Shown here piece after piece: positions 1 through 9,898 of a stretch of DNA of 29,797 bases. The DNA is taken from positions 1-29,797 of the IMG/VR virus record IMGVR_UViG_3300028925_010097; one strand, written 5' to 3'. This DNA comes from a virus. The number at the start of each line of letters is the position of its first letter. The stretch's first letter is position 1. Below the pieces are notes generated by a model. The model saw nothing but the letters and a program-made list of their open reading frames with translations. It ran no database searches and had not been told where the DNA came from. Position numbers and translations under genes: made by a program.

Positions 1-822
1 ATTCTGCGAACCTGTTGGCACTTCGAGAGCAATTGCGTCTGCATCATTCTTAAGAACAACGTCATTTGAACTGCCCTGGCCGGTCAGAATTGCCCCGTTG
101 ACTGAGTCATATCCGAAGGCTGCGTTGTCAGATGCACTTGTATCTCCTGTAGCTTCAATTGCGCCCGTAACAGTGAGGCCAGTAGTGGCAATGTTCAGAG
201 CGGTGGCCCCGTTTACGGATATACCGAGATTATTGGCCCCCAGGCGCGTCAAACCACAATCTGGGTCAGCAGTGAACGAGTAGTACGGGAGGGATGAAGT
301 GCCACTGCCGCCCAACCATTGAGCTGAAGTGTTACCAACCGTCGTGATCGATGTCCCTAAAGCGTCCCACGCCAGATACCCGTTAGCTACCGGCGCTGGC
401 AGCGACACGGACACAGAAGCCGATGTCGACACGGGCACCGTAATAGCCCTGCTTAAATTTTCTGAGAAGTCCTGTGTCATCTGCACGCCACGATCAAACG
501 CGGTCTCGAGAGTAACGGGAACAACAGCGCCTCGGTTAACGAGGTCGGTCGTTTGCGTTCGAGGTACTGCTCGAGTAATCGTTAGTGTGTCGGTGCTCGG
601 AGGAGCGACACCCATTGTCACGTTTCCGCCGCCGTCTGATCCTACACCGGAAACGCTATAGTGTGTGGTTAGCTCTTTCACAGTTTCTACGCCAGTCGCC
701 GTCACCGTCTGCGTGACGATCAAGTGACTTTGATCCAACGCTTTAAAAGCGTAGGCAAACACTGTGGTCGACCCATTTCCAGTCGTAGGGCCTGATTTTG
801 CTGTTTCGTCTAGAATGGTCAT
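1..822 (-). CDS. Tail fibre protein, T7 gp17-like N-terminal attachment domain (partial, runs off the left edge)
   Basis: An open frame of 274 codons starts at an ATG at 820-822 and reaches the window edge without a stop, so the C-terminal receptor-binding part is missing. The start follows a good Shine-Dalgarno (AGGAG, 7 bases upstream). The first ~130 residues (MTILDETAKSG, FAYAFKALDQSHLIV, a TLTITRAVP strand, then TAFDRGVQMTQDFSENLSRA) follow the pattern of the T7 tail-fibre N-terminal domain, which binds the fibre to the tail. The rest, ending in DADAIALEVPTGSQN, is Ser/Thr/Gly-rich and resembles the beta-rich shaft of phage fibres. It follows the giant ejection protein, the same place as T7 gene 17. 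The family call rests on pattern and position; receptor specificity cannot be seen. Confidence 0.82.
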   Translation of the reverse strand, partial: MTILDETAKSGPTTGNGSTTVFAYAFKALDQSHLIVTQTVTATGVETVKELTTHYSVSGVGSDGGGNVTMGVAPPSTDTLTITRAVPRTQTTDLVNRGAVVPVTLETAFDRGVQMTQDFSENLSRAITVPVSTSASVSVSLPAPVANGYLAWDALGTSITTVGNTSAQWLGGSGTSSLPYYSFTADPDCGLTRLGANNLGISVNGATALNIATTGLTVTGAIEATGDTSASDNAAFGYDSVNGAILTGQGSSNDVVLKNDADAIALEVPTGSQN

Positions 823-868
823 TTGGTGCTCCTAATAATCCTATACATGATACCACGGGCCATTGATA

Positions 869-3800
869 CTACCTCTGGTTCCGCTCGGCTCGATCCTCAT
901 CATAACCGCGCAGCAGGTCCATATAGCTCCACCCAGCCTCCTCATCCATTCTGGCAATCCACCCATCGAGGGTGCGGTTAACCTGCGCTGCCGGTAAGCC
1001 CAGCAGGATGCCGAAGGTTGTGATCAGGGGCTTTATCGTCTTCAAGTCCATCAGCTCCGCTTCGTTCTCACTGTCGGACACATCAGCCAGCCGCTGTATC
1101 CCACGCGCCACGTTCTCACCGAACATCGAGAGCGGGGTCGGGCTGTAGCCAAATTTCTTTTCAATGGCACCGGAGACAAGATCGCGTCCCAGCGGCACCC
1201 CCGCCGTTGCTGCTAACAACGTCTGCTTGGCGAGGTACTTAATCATGCCTTCCTTGTCTTCGTCTTCCGGTTCAAAGTCCGGCAACTCACCACGGATCAA
1301 CGCCATGCCCAGCTCTTGCAACGTAAGCACAACAAAGATGCGACCCATGCCGCGCAGGATACCCATCGGCCCGTGGTTACCCACGACCTCTTGACCAATC
1401 TGCCGCGTGATGCCGTACAGCACTGAGAAGAAACTGTAGAACATGGTGACGGCACGTCGGAGACCACGATGCCGCTGCATCGCAGATAAATCTTTTAAGC
1501 CGCCGCCGGACTGGCTGATGCGAACAACGCGGTCGGCGTAATTCACTGCGCCCTGCACGTCAGCCGGGTCGGCGCGTAACGCTCTACTGTAAGCTGCCGT
1601 CCAGGCGGGCATGTCAACCGTGTACAGCTGCGCACCTGCGATCATCATCATGATGCCCTGCTGCGTGCGCGACCGGACGTCCTTCTTACCAGCGACCTTG
1701 CGCAAACCTGAACGAAGTTCTCTGTCGGTGTTCTTCAACCGGAAGCGCATCTCTTTCGACAGTGCAAACACCGCCTGCCAGTGACGAGGGTCGGTCGACT
1801 TAACAATACCGTAAGACATATCGCGCAGCGTGTGCGCATGCCCCGACAGGCCGTAAGTGTCATCTGCAGTCAGTCGATCATACGTCGTGAGCAGACCTAG
1901 CGTCTGAGCGCCCAGCGTGCTGTATGACAGTCCGAGTACGGCGATGGTTGTGTTTGTTGTTAGCGTGCCGACGATGCTGTCCGCCCAGTCTGCAGCAGGT
2001 TTGTCGTGGCCGTTCGCAGCCAGCGCACCGACCCACTCATCCAACTCTTTAGCATACGCTTTGCCGACCTTGCCTTCGAGGTCTTTGCGCAACTCTGGAT
2101 CGGTTAGGATGCGCTTCGCGTTCTGCACTGCAGGATAATGTGTGAGGTAATGGATCGCCATGTCGAACGAGTTACCAATTTTCGTAACATCGAGCGACAC
2201 AGGTGCGACGAAAGCAGAGCGGCCTTTGGTCATCGATGAGTTAACAGCCGCACGTCCCACGTTCTGCTGCATCATCTCTAATGCTGTCAGAGCTTCGAGG
2301 CGTGATCCTTTGCCGTCTTCGTTCAGTGTGGTGTCGTAGAACATTGGGAAGTAACCACCGCTGCGCTCGATGCCGCCAATCATAAGCGTGCGCGGCTCAA
2401 CCCTATCTGGACTGACGCCGTTCTCTCTGCGATATATGCTCTCGATGGTCGGCCACAATTTTTCCGAGTGATCCCACACAGCTTGAATTAAATCGCCCTC
2501 TTCTTTACTGAGCTGCTCAAGGGCCTCTGTCACTAAGTCTTCGCTGATATTCCAGCCAATGGTTTTGTAACCCTCTACAAGCTTGTGCAGGTTGCTCTCG
2601 TTACCGCTGTTCATTGCCAGCATGATGAGGTTGCCCCGTGTGAAGGGCCGTCCGTCACCAAGGTCGCCCACGTTGACGGGATGGCCCATTGATTTACGGA
2701 TACTGGTCGGCAGCACCATGAAGTGTGCACTGAGGAGATCGGTGACCTGCTGTGTCAGAACTTGCTTGTCGCCCTCCGCGTTAGCAAACGGCTGGTATAT
2801 CGTCTGATGCCACACACCCATCGGGCTGCCATCGATAGCTTCGAGTAACTGCTCCACCTTGAGCAGGCTTGCATCCATCTTAGCAGCGAACCCAGCCACC
2901 CCATACGCGAGACCTGCGTTGTCGGTGCTTACAAACTTATCACGCAGCTTGTTGACCAGCGCACGATCCTGGCCGATTAACGCAGCACGCATCCTCGCGA
3001 TGGTAAGCTGCCGGTCCATGCGCTCCTGGCCTACCAGCAGTTTCTTTTTATTCTTACCCTGCTTCTCCATCTGCTTGACGCTGTCGTGCAGCTCTTTGAA
3101 CTGCCCGACAGACAGCTCACGGATGTGCTCCTTCGTGTTCTCATCAAACAGCCACGTCGGGATGTCAAAGATGGCTGCCTCGTCGGTTTCCTGTGCAATG
3201 ATGAAATCCATGATCGCTTTTAATTCTTCCTTGGCTTTTGACGCCTCACTCTTGCGCGGTCCAAAATCGTATGCGTCCACCAGACGACGGATGTTGTCGA
3301 CGTAGTCAGCATCGATGCCGGGGTACTTCTTGCGCGTGCTCTTAAAGCCGCGCATGTAGCTCATGTTTTTGGCGAAGGTCTTCTGGAACTTCATCGCCTC
3401 TGTTGCCATGTAATGGTTCAGCAGCCGTTGGAACTGGTGCGCGTATGCGTCAGCACGATCACCTTTGCGCAGTGCCGTTCCCGCCTTCTGTGCATGACGC
3501 CGCTCCGCCGACAGGAACTTGGTTTGCCGTGCCTCGGTGACAGTGCTCTCTAAGATGCGCTGCTGTGCGTATGCTTTTAAAAACTTAGGGTTCAGCGCAG
3601 TCTCGGTTGTGCGTAACGCAGCCAGCTCGGCGGCCATAACTTTCGCGACCGGGTCGTTGTGAATGCTGGCGATGGCCTCGATCTCCGCGTCTTGATCCAT
3701 GTCGCCGTGCGCCTGCTTCATACGGTTGTCTAACTCAGCCTCGACAGCTGCGTTGTACTCAACTACGTTAAGCAACGCGTCGATCATTGCAGGGGCGTCA

Positions 3801-6800
3801 CCAAAACCGAACGCGGCTGCAACCGCGCTCGGAGATGACGTGTCACCTTCTTGCTTCCCAATTTCGTAGACTGCCCGGTTAACGCGTGGCAGATCGGCTA
3901 GTGTGACACCTTCCGGCAACAACGCTTCCAGTGCGCTCTTCTCCATGCGGTTGAGCAGCAGCTCCGCAGGTAACGCGGACCCATCGGCGAGACCACCTTG
4001 AGTGACGGCCCATAACAGCTGGTACACAGGCTGGTGCGCGATCTTGGTGCGCACGTCGTCGCGCAGCGCCTCGCGCTCTGTCTTCCACCACTTCAGGCGT
4101 TCGCGCTCGATCTCTTTAATATGCTTGGCGAGTTGATTTGCTTTGCTGTCTTCCTTCGACCGGGCGATGGCAGCTTGGTGTTCGACGAACTGCTTCTTCG
4201 TCATACCCGCTTCCTGCGCGGTGCCGAATAAACCTGTCAGCTCAAATTGACTGGCGGCAAGTTCAATCTCATCATCGGTAGCCAACATCTTGTCGAGTAC
4301 CTTCACAACCTCTGGCGAGAACTGCACGTCCATCCCAATCATGCGCCGGTACACAGACTTGATCCATTGAGCAAACGCGATGAAAGCATCTGCTAATTGA
4401 ATGGACGGTGCGTGCCCGGTGCTGAAATAATTTTCGACGCCGCGTGCAAACTGCTCATGCATGGCGACAGACAAGTACCGCTCTGTACCTTCGCCCCGCA
4501 AGTTGCCGGTCGCTATGAATGACTTGACCTGCCCCTCAGTCATCCCCTGCAGTACTGCAACAGACGCCATGTCTTTGGCTTTGCGTGCACGCACGATGGC
4601 TTCTTCTTTTATGTTGGGTGCATTGTCGCCCCACCACTTACGAACGGTGAGCCAGTCCTTTTCAAAGGTGTCTTTGAAACGCGCAGCGTCATCCTTGAGC
4701 TGCTCCAACCAGAAGTGCCCGCTCTCATGCAGGAACGTCGTCGGGTCACCCTTCTCAAATATCTGGATAAGGTTGATAGGAGCACCGTTCTCATCCGGCA
4801 TTAAGTCGGATGGAGTGAAGCTACCACGCGGTGCGTCACCCTTGCCCGTCTCCTGATTGAATACTCTCTGCTCTAATTCACTCGCAGGCTGGTGTATGCG
4901 CAGCTCCTCTTGCCGTGCCGCTAACTCTTTGCCTGAGTACCTTTCGACAATGGCTTCAAACGCCTCTCGCCTATCCCGAACCCAGCTTTGTAAATCGGGT
5001 CGTCCGCTGGTATCGATGGTATCGAGGACCACCTGTCCGTCGGGGTCTGCGCCCCAGTCGTGGACTGGGCCGTACTGACCTTCTGATCCGAACTTGGCAA
5101 GTCCGGTGATGCCGATTGCTTGGCCATCTGTGGCCTCCATTTCTTGTATGCCCGCCATGAAGTCTTGGTCGTCCACGAAGGGCAAGCCTGTTTCGTCATC
5201 CCTGAAGTTGATGACTACGATCTCACCATTTATCTTACTATACCCTGCGTCTTCACCCAAGTGTTTTATCAGTATCTGAAAGAAGGCTTCTTCGGTCGCC
5301 TGATCCAGCGGTGCCTTAAATGAGATACGAACACCTCTGGCCAGATTGCCACCGCCGACTGTCCACGTCGCCAAGTCGTCGAGCTTCTCTTGAATACCGG
5401 CCTTGAGGGTGCCGTCCTTTTTGGTGGATGCCTCCAGCTTCTCCCGGCGTGCGACGATCTCGGCTTCCGCCTGCGCCTGCGTCGGGAACGACCGCACCGA
5501 TTTACCTTGGCTGTTTTTGACCGAGTAGTCCTTGGTGAAATCCATCTTGCTCTCGGCGCGGAACACAGGGACGGCATCTTGCTTGAAGATGTACTGGATG
5601 GCTCGGGCGTAATCCAAGGCCGTCTGGTTGTCGAACGCGCCAGCCGGTTTGATCGGGATCAACGTCGTGATGGCGTTGGTGTTTATATCTCCGGCGTAGC
5701 CGCCGGTTCCCAGCTCGGCCAGATTGAGCGGCACGCCTAGAAGGTCGGCAAGTAGGTCATGCCCGCTGTCGTCGATCAGCAGGCTGATGGCCTCTTCTGT
5801 AAACTGTTGCCGGATGTCGGGGTCAGCCGACGTTATGTCGAGGTTGAGGGATGCGCTCGGTATGGCCTCCCATGTGATGTGCTGTGCGATCCTGTTCAGC
5901 ATGGTGCCGAACGACCCCTTGGCAGTCTCGACTGATTTCTGCACGTCTTCGTCGGCAGCCGCCAATGCGTGCTTCCGCCAGATCATCATGTGCTTACGTT
6001 TGTTTGGTGTGTTCTGCGCGGGTGCCGCCCACTTGCCTGTCTCCTCGTCATACTTCGAGAAGCCCTTCTTGACGCTCTCAGCTATGGTCGCCTTTTTGAC
6101 CGACGGCACTTCGTAGCGTGCCTTGATGGCAGTCCACAACGCGGCCTGCACTTGATGCGGCAACCAGCGTCGCTCACCGTCTGCCAGCTCTGCGTTCAGA
6201 ACACCGGCAAGCCGCCTGATCTCATTCTCTGAGAAGGAGTATTTCCCCGCCAACCCTTCGCTGTTACCGGCACTATCCAACTCATACCCCAGAGCGCGGA
6301 GAACCCACAGGTCGACGGTTGCCCTGTCGATCTGAGAAGTAACGTCTTCGGGGATAGCCAGAGAAGCCAACGAGGTCGGGTCGGCTTTTGTCAGCAGCTC
6401 CTTCATCAAATTCAGGTAGAACGAGTTGACCTTACGGCCCCCCCAATCTTTGCCAGTCTCTAGCCACGCCTGCGCCTTATTATTTTGGTTATCTGTTTTG
6501 ACCGTGATCGGCTCACCGTTCTTCCACTGGGTGTACGCCTTGATGGCGAAGCCGGTGTTTGGAAAGACACCCGTCTGTGGAGAGTAGATGGCCAGCAGGC
6601 CGATGAGCCGCTCCGCGTCGGCAAAATTACCGTTGGTTATGCGCAGCACTTCGAGTGCGCTATCCTCATACCAGAACCTACCGGGTAGCCCTTCACGGGT
6701 CAGCCCGGCCAGCAGCTTGCGCAGCCTGCCGAGGCCGCCAGCGTTCTTCACCCACTCAGGAACGCCAATAAATTTTCCAGCCTTCGTCTTCGTTGGTTTC

Positions 6801-9800
6801 AGCGCACGCCAGCGGGCGTCGTCGACTTCACCATCTGAGCTGCCCTTCAGTTCGTTCACAGGCACTTCCTGTCCGCCGGTCAATGTGCCGGACTGGAACA
6901 GGAAGTCTTGCGCCTCGCCTTTGACAGCGTTGCGGGCAAGGATCAATGGGCCGACCTGTATTGCTTCGGTGGCCGACAGGATAGGTTCCCCGGTTGCCCT
7001 GTCGTAAAAGAATGAATGGCGTTGCGGATCATAACCAACCTGCGTCCACTCAGGATCGTTCAGCACTTCTTGAGAGCGGGTGACGAGAGCCTCGACGTCT
7101 GCTGACTGGAAGTCTCCGTCTACCCGTGCAAACGGAGCTTTGGCTGCGCCCTGCGAAACACCAGCGGCCTTCTCCTGCTCCTTACCTGTCGGCTCGAAGT
7201 CTACGTTGGTTATATGGACGGCAGCCTCGTGTACGTTGCCGACCGGCGTGCCGTGGATCGTAGGCACCCATACTCCGTGGTTTGTATATGCAGGGATGTC
7301 CAGACGGATGCCAACACGGTGCCCCACTGGTATCTTCTTAGACTTGCCTAGTTTCGTCTTCTTGTTCTTGTCTAGGGCGTCGCGCATCTCTTTGGTCGTA
7401 GATGGCTCAGGGACGGCCTCGAACGGAAGGACGGTCTTCAGCTTATCTACTTCACGCTGGTACTCCTCGGCAGTGATCTCACCAGCCTGCCGTTTGGCGG
7501 CTGCCTCTGCCAGACCCGGCACTGACTTGGTGACATCTTTTAAATCTAGTTTTGTGCGGTCCACTTGGTTGAAGCTGACGGTCGCGGCGTTGCGCGTCGT
7601 GTCCGCCGGTCCGCGTATCTGCAGGTTGTCCTCCAAGAATAAGTCTAGTGCGCTCACCTGTGCACCCGTCGCCTTGGTGGCGCGTACTGCACGCACGAGA
7701 TACCGCTGTGCGGTCACCATCGCCATGAAGTGAGCCCGCTCTCCGCTGTACTTATCTAAGGCGACCAGTTGTGCGGTGACCTCAGTACGGATTGCTTCAG
7801 CGTCGCTGACAAACACTTCGAGGTCGGCGTCTTCCACACCGAGTGCCGTCGTGATCCGCTCCATCGCTTTCGTTTCAAGCTCGGCTATGATCTGCGCTTC
7901 ACCCCCGGCCTCTTTAAACTCTTTAGCCTCCGCCGGGGAGAAGCCGTCCAGCTCGGTGCGCGTGTGCTCAATGAGAGCGTCGAAGCCCTCCTTGGTCAGG
8001 ATATGCCGAACATAACTCTCGACACTGATCTGCACGTCCAGCCCCTCGTTGGCCGCAATCTGCACCTCGGCCTCTGTAAGGCCCAGCGTCTCAATCACGT
8101 TGCCGTCAGGGTCGTCTTGATTAAACTTAATAATCTCGTCGGCGGCGATAAAGATTTCTTCGACGCCTTCCGTCTTCAGCTTCTCACCTAAAACTTCGGA
8201 CGCAGTCTTCAGCGCCTCGACATCGATGTCCTTAACGTGGCCGGACAGCTCCTTGCTGCCTTTGAGAAACGCTATAGATTTTTCCCTGTCCCGTTTGTCG
8301 GCTGCGTCGTTCGTCGTCGCGATGAGAATATCGGCCATGACTTGGCCGGGATGCGCTTCCGCCAGCCCTTCTAAGAATGCTTCAGACAGAACGATCTTAC
8401 CGTCGGAGAATAACTGCGCGGCCAGCTCTGATGTAAAACCTTCTGCAGCCTGGAACGGCGTCTGCAGTGCCACGTTAGCCAAGCCGCTGGATGCCAGCCG
8501 CAGGCGTGCAACGCCCAAGCTTACCCCGGCACCCAGCGCAATTGGTATGGCCCTGCCCTTCAAGAAACTGATGGATCGCTTCTGTACCTCTTCCCTCTTT
8601 ATAAATTCAGCAGCGCCTTCGGGCGTCAGTACATCGATGCCGAACTCATCTTTAATAAATTTAGCGGGTAATTGAAACCGCTCTTGTATGAATGCAGACG
8701 ACACCATCACACCGCCACCGACGAGAGGCCGACCGGTTAGCCGAGAGCTGGCAACAGACAATCCGATGGGGATCGACTGCTCCACTAGTACTTCTGTTAT
8801 AAATTCTAATGCAGATACTGGATTGCGTGCGATGGCTTGGAAAAATAGCGAACCCACGTTGAAGAAGCCCTGCTCTTTACCCATGCGCTCGACGTCTTCC
8901 TGGAAGGGTTTAGCTGCGTCAGAGAACCCCAGCTTCGACATGCTTTTGTATATCTCAGCGGCCCGCATAATGTTGGTGACGGCGCCGCGCTTCATGGCGT
9001 CCGCCTCACTCTCGGTGGTGGTTACTTTATCAAACACACGCGATGCAAAGTCGAACATAAAACCAGGGGTATTGGATATTGCATTAAACGCAGGGTGCAG
9101 AAAGCTCTCCTTGTTGCTGGGTTTATCCCTACCAAAGTTGTCTTCGAGCGAAGACATAAATATTTCTTGTATGCTACGACCGCTGTCTGCAGCTGTCGAC
9201 ATGACGTCCTCGACGTCATTGACGATAGAGTTGATCTGCATGCGCAGAGCGGATCGGTGTATGGACCGTCCTAAGCCCTGACGGATCGACACAGGCTCCG
9301 GCACGAGAGGCACAGCACGCAGCGGTACTTTGAACGGCAGCATGATCTCAATACCAAGCCGTTCGATGGCCTGTTCGCTTGCAGCCATGACCGGTATCTG
9401 TTTTTGCAGTACGGCGGCGGCCTCGATGTTCTCCGCCATCTTCTTACGCGTCACTCGCGCCTTCTCAAGTGCCAGCACCATCTCGTCCCGGTCGAGCGCC
9501 TTCTGCAGCGTCTCCGGTGGCATCGCATCGACTATGGGTTGCGGCAGGTTCATCGTCTCGGCAACGAGCTTACGTTTTGCAACGTCAGTGATCGCGAGGC
9601 TATCAACAAGATTGAGATTGTGCAGCACGTCGGTGGTGCGCGGGTCTAGTGGTTTACGCCCTTCCTTCTCGGCGTCACTGCCCGGTAACGGTGTACCAAA
9701 CACACTGAACTGGTTGTGATCGACACGCGGGTTGCGAGGCTGCGGTGGAGCGTTCGACAGCTCAGTCTCTTCCGGCTCGGTGCCGATGTCTAACGCATCC

Positions 9801-9898
9801 ACAGCACTGCGCGGCGTCGTCACAGGCGAACTTACTGGGGTCAGCTCTGTGGCGTCGTCGTCATTAGCGGGGTCGATGATTAAACCTTCGAGCGCCAT
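869..9898 (-). CDS. Giant internal virion/ejection protein, gp16 position, with polyvalent-protein modules and an HExxH metallopeptidase-like domain
   Basis: At 3009 residues this is by far the largest gene, about twice T7 gp16, and closer to the giant virion proteins of Bcep22-like podoviruses. The N-terminal ~90 residues are acidic and Pro-rich. Visible modules: an alpha-helical region with Gly/Ala-rich hydrophobic stretches (~350-500); a conserved-looking block VESYVRHILTKEGFDAL (~622-662); a module at ~858-988 with GIRLDIPAY, WTQVGYDPQRHSFFYDR and VGPLILARN; and a domain at ~1050-1270 with IYSPQTGVFPNTGFA and ATVDLWVLRALGY, which I tentatively match to DUF7178. A zincin-like domain has HESGH at 1724-1728, with Glu candidates in HEQFARGVENYF at 1814-1825. 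A helical C-terminal ~500 residues with hydrophobic patches resembles the C-terminus of other phage giant proteins. The ATG overlaps the upstream stop (TAATG). I saw no lytic transglycosylase motif. A role in DNA ejection and cleavage of host proteins is inferred from position and domains. Confidence 0.8.
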   Translation of the reverse strand: MALEGLIIDPANDDDATELTPVSSPVTTPRSAVDALDIGTEPEETELSNAPPQPRNPRVDHNQFSVFGTPLPGSDAEKEGRKPLDPRTTDVLHNLNLVDSLAITDVAKRKLVAETMNLPQPIVDAMPPETLQKALDRDEMVLALEKARVTRKKMAENIEAAAVLQKQIPVMAASEQAIERLGIEIMLPFKVPLRAVPLVPEPVSIRQGLGRSIHRSALRMQINSIVNDVEDVMSTAADSGRSIQEIFMSSLEDNFGRDKPSNKESFLHPAFNAISNTPGFMFDFASRVFDKVTTTESEADAMKRGAVTNIMRAAEIYKSMSKLGFSDAAKPFQEDVERMGKEQGFFNVGSLFFQAIARNPVSALEFITEVLVEQSIPIGLSVASSRLTGRPLVGGGVMVSSAFIQERFQLPAKFIKDEFGIDVLTPEGAAEFIKREEVQKRSISFLKGRAIPIALGAGVSLGVARLRLASSGLANVALQTPFQAAEGFTSELAAQLFSDGKIVLSEAFLEGLAEAHPGQVMADILIATTNDAADKRDREKSIAFLKGSKELSGHVKDIDVEALKTASEVLGEKLKTEGVEEIFIAADEIIKFNQDDPDGNVIETLGLTEAEVQIAANEGLDVQISVESYVRHILTKEGFDALIEHTRTELDGFSPAEAKEFKEAGGEAQIIAELETKAMERITTALGVEDADLEVFVSDAEAIRTEVTAQLVALDKYSGERAHFMAMVTAQRYLVRAVRATKATGAQVSALDLFLEDNLQIRGPADTTRNAATVSFNQVDRTKLDLKDVTKSVPGLAEAAAKRQAGEITAEEYQREVDKLKTVLPFEAVPEPSTTKEMRDALDKNKKTKLGKSKKIPVGHRVGIRLDIPAYTNHGVWVPTIHGTPVGNVHEAAVHITNVDFEPTGKEQEKAAGVSQGAAKAPFARVDGDFQSADVEALVTRSQEVLNDPEWTQVGYDPQRHSFFYDRATGEPILSATEAIQVGPLILARNAVKGEAQDFLFQSGTLTGGQEVPVNELKGSSDGEVDDARWRALKPTKTKAGKFIGVPEWVKNAGGLGRLRKLLAGLTREGLPGRFWYEDSALEVLRITNGNFADAERLIGLLAIYSPQTGVFPNTGFAIKAYTQWKNGEPITVKTDNQNNKAQAWLETGKDWGGRKVNSFYLNLMKELLTKADPTSLASLAIPEDVTSQIDRATVDLWVLRALGYELDSAGNSEGLAGKYSFSENEIRRLAGVLNAELADGERRWLPHQVQAALWTAIKARYEVPSVKKATIAESVKKGFSKYDEETGKWAAPAQNTPNKRKHMMIWRKHALAAADEDVQKSVETAKGSFGTMLNRIAQHITWEAIPSASLNLDITSADPDIRQQFTEEAISLLIDDSGHDLLADLLGVPLNLAELGTGGYAGDINTNAITTLIPIKPAGAFDNQTALDYARAIQYIFKQDAVPVFRAESKMDFTKDYSVKNSQGKSVRSFPTQAQAEAEIVARREKLEASTKKDGTLKAGIQEKLDDLATWTVGGGNLARGVRISFKAPLDQATEEAFFQILIKHLGEDAGYSKINGEIVVINFRDDETGLPFVDDQDFMAGIQEMEATDGQAIGITGLAKFGSEGQYGPVHDWGADPDGQVVLDTIDTSGRPDLQSWVRDRREAFEAIVERYSGKELAARQEELRIHQPASELEQRVFNQETGKGDAPRGSFTPSDLMPDENGAPINLIQIFEKGDPTTFLHESGHFWLEQLKDDAARFKDTFEKDWLTVRKWWGDNAPNIKEEAIVRARKAKDMASVAVLQGMTEGQVKSFIATGNLRGEGTERYLSVAMHEQFARGVENYFSTGHAPSIQLADAFIAFAQWIKSVYRRMIGMDVQFSPEVVKVLDKMLATDDEIELAASQFELTGLFGTAQEAGMTKKQFVEHQAAIARSKEDSKANQLAKHIKEIERERLKWWKTEREALRDDVRTKIAHQPVYQLLWAVTQGGLADGSALPAELLLNRMEKSALEALLPEGVTLADLPRVNRAVYEIGKQEGDTSSPSAVAAAFGFGDAPAMIDALLNVVEYNAAVEAELDNRMKQAHGDMDQDAEIEAIASIHNDPVAKVMAAELAALRTTETALNPKFLKAYAQQRILESTVTEARQTKFLSAERRHAQKAGTALRKGDRADAYAHQFQRLLNHYMATEAMKFQKTFAKNMSYMRGFKSTRKKYPGIDADYVDNIRRLVDAYDFGPRKSEASKAKEELKAIMDFIIAQETDEAAIFDIPTWLFDENTKEHIRELSVGQFKELHDSVKQMEKQGKNKKKLLVGQERMDRQLTIARMRAALIGQDRALVNKLRDKFVSTDNAGLAYGVAGFAAKMDASLLKVEQLLEAIDGSPMGVWHQTIYQPFANAEGDKQVLTQQVTDLLSAHFMVLPTSIRKSMGHPVNVGDLGDGRPFTRGNLIMLAMNSGNESNLHKLVEGYKTIGWNISEDLVTEALEQLSKEEGDLIQAVWDHSEKLWPTIESIYRRENGVSPDRVEPRTLMIGGIERSGGYFPMFYDTTLNEDGKGSRLEALTALEMMQQNVGRAAVNSSMTKGRSAFVAPVSLDVTKIGNSFDMAIHYLTHYPAVQNAKRILTDPELRKDLEGKVGKAYAKELDEWVGALAANGHDKPAADWADSIVGTLTTNTTIAVLGLSYSTLGAQTLGLLTTYDRLTADDTYGLSGHAHTLRDMSYGIVKSTDPRHWQAVFALSKEMRFRLKNTDRELRSGLRKVAGKKDVRSRTQQGIMMMIAGAQLYTVDMPAWTAAYSRALRADPADVQGAVNYADRVVRISQSGGGLKDLSAMQRHRGLRRAVTMFYSFFSVLYGITRQIGQEVVGNHGPMGILRGMGRIFVVLTLQELGMALIRGELPDFEPEDEDKEGMIKYLAKQTLLAATAGVPLGRDLVSGAIEKKFGYSPTPLSMFGENVARGIQRLADVSDSENEAELMDLKTIKPLITTFGILLGLPAAQVNRTLDGWIARMDEEAGWSYMDLLRGYDEDRAERNQR

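Noticed and set aside
1-822. A diversity-generating retroelement, suggested by the BPP-1-like capsid genes
   Set aside because: No reverse transcriptase and no template/variable repeat pair is seen in the window; the fibre's variable end lies outside it.
7080-8191. Two plus-strand open frames of 217 and 140 codons
   Set aside because: They are antisense to a well-supported part of the giant ejection protein; the translations show no domain pattern.
869-9898. A lytic transglycosylase domain as in the N-terminus of T7 gp16
   Set aside because: I found no convincing catalytic Glu context of the SLT type in the first several hundred residues.
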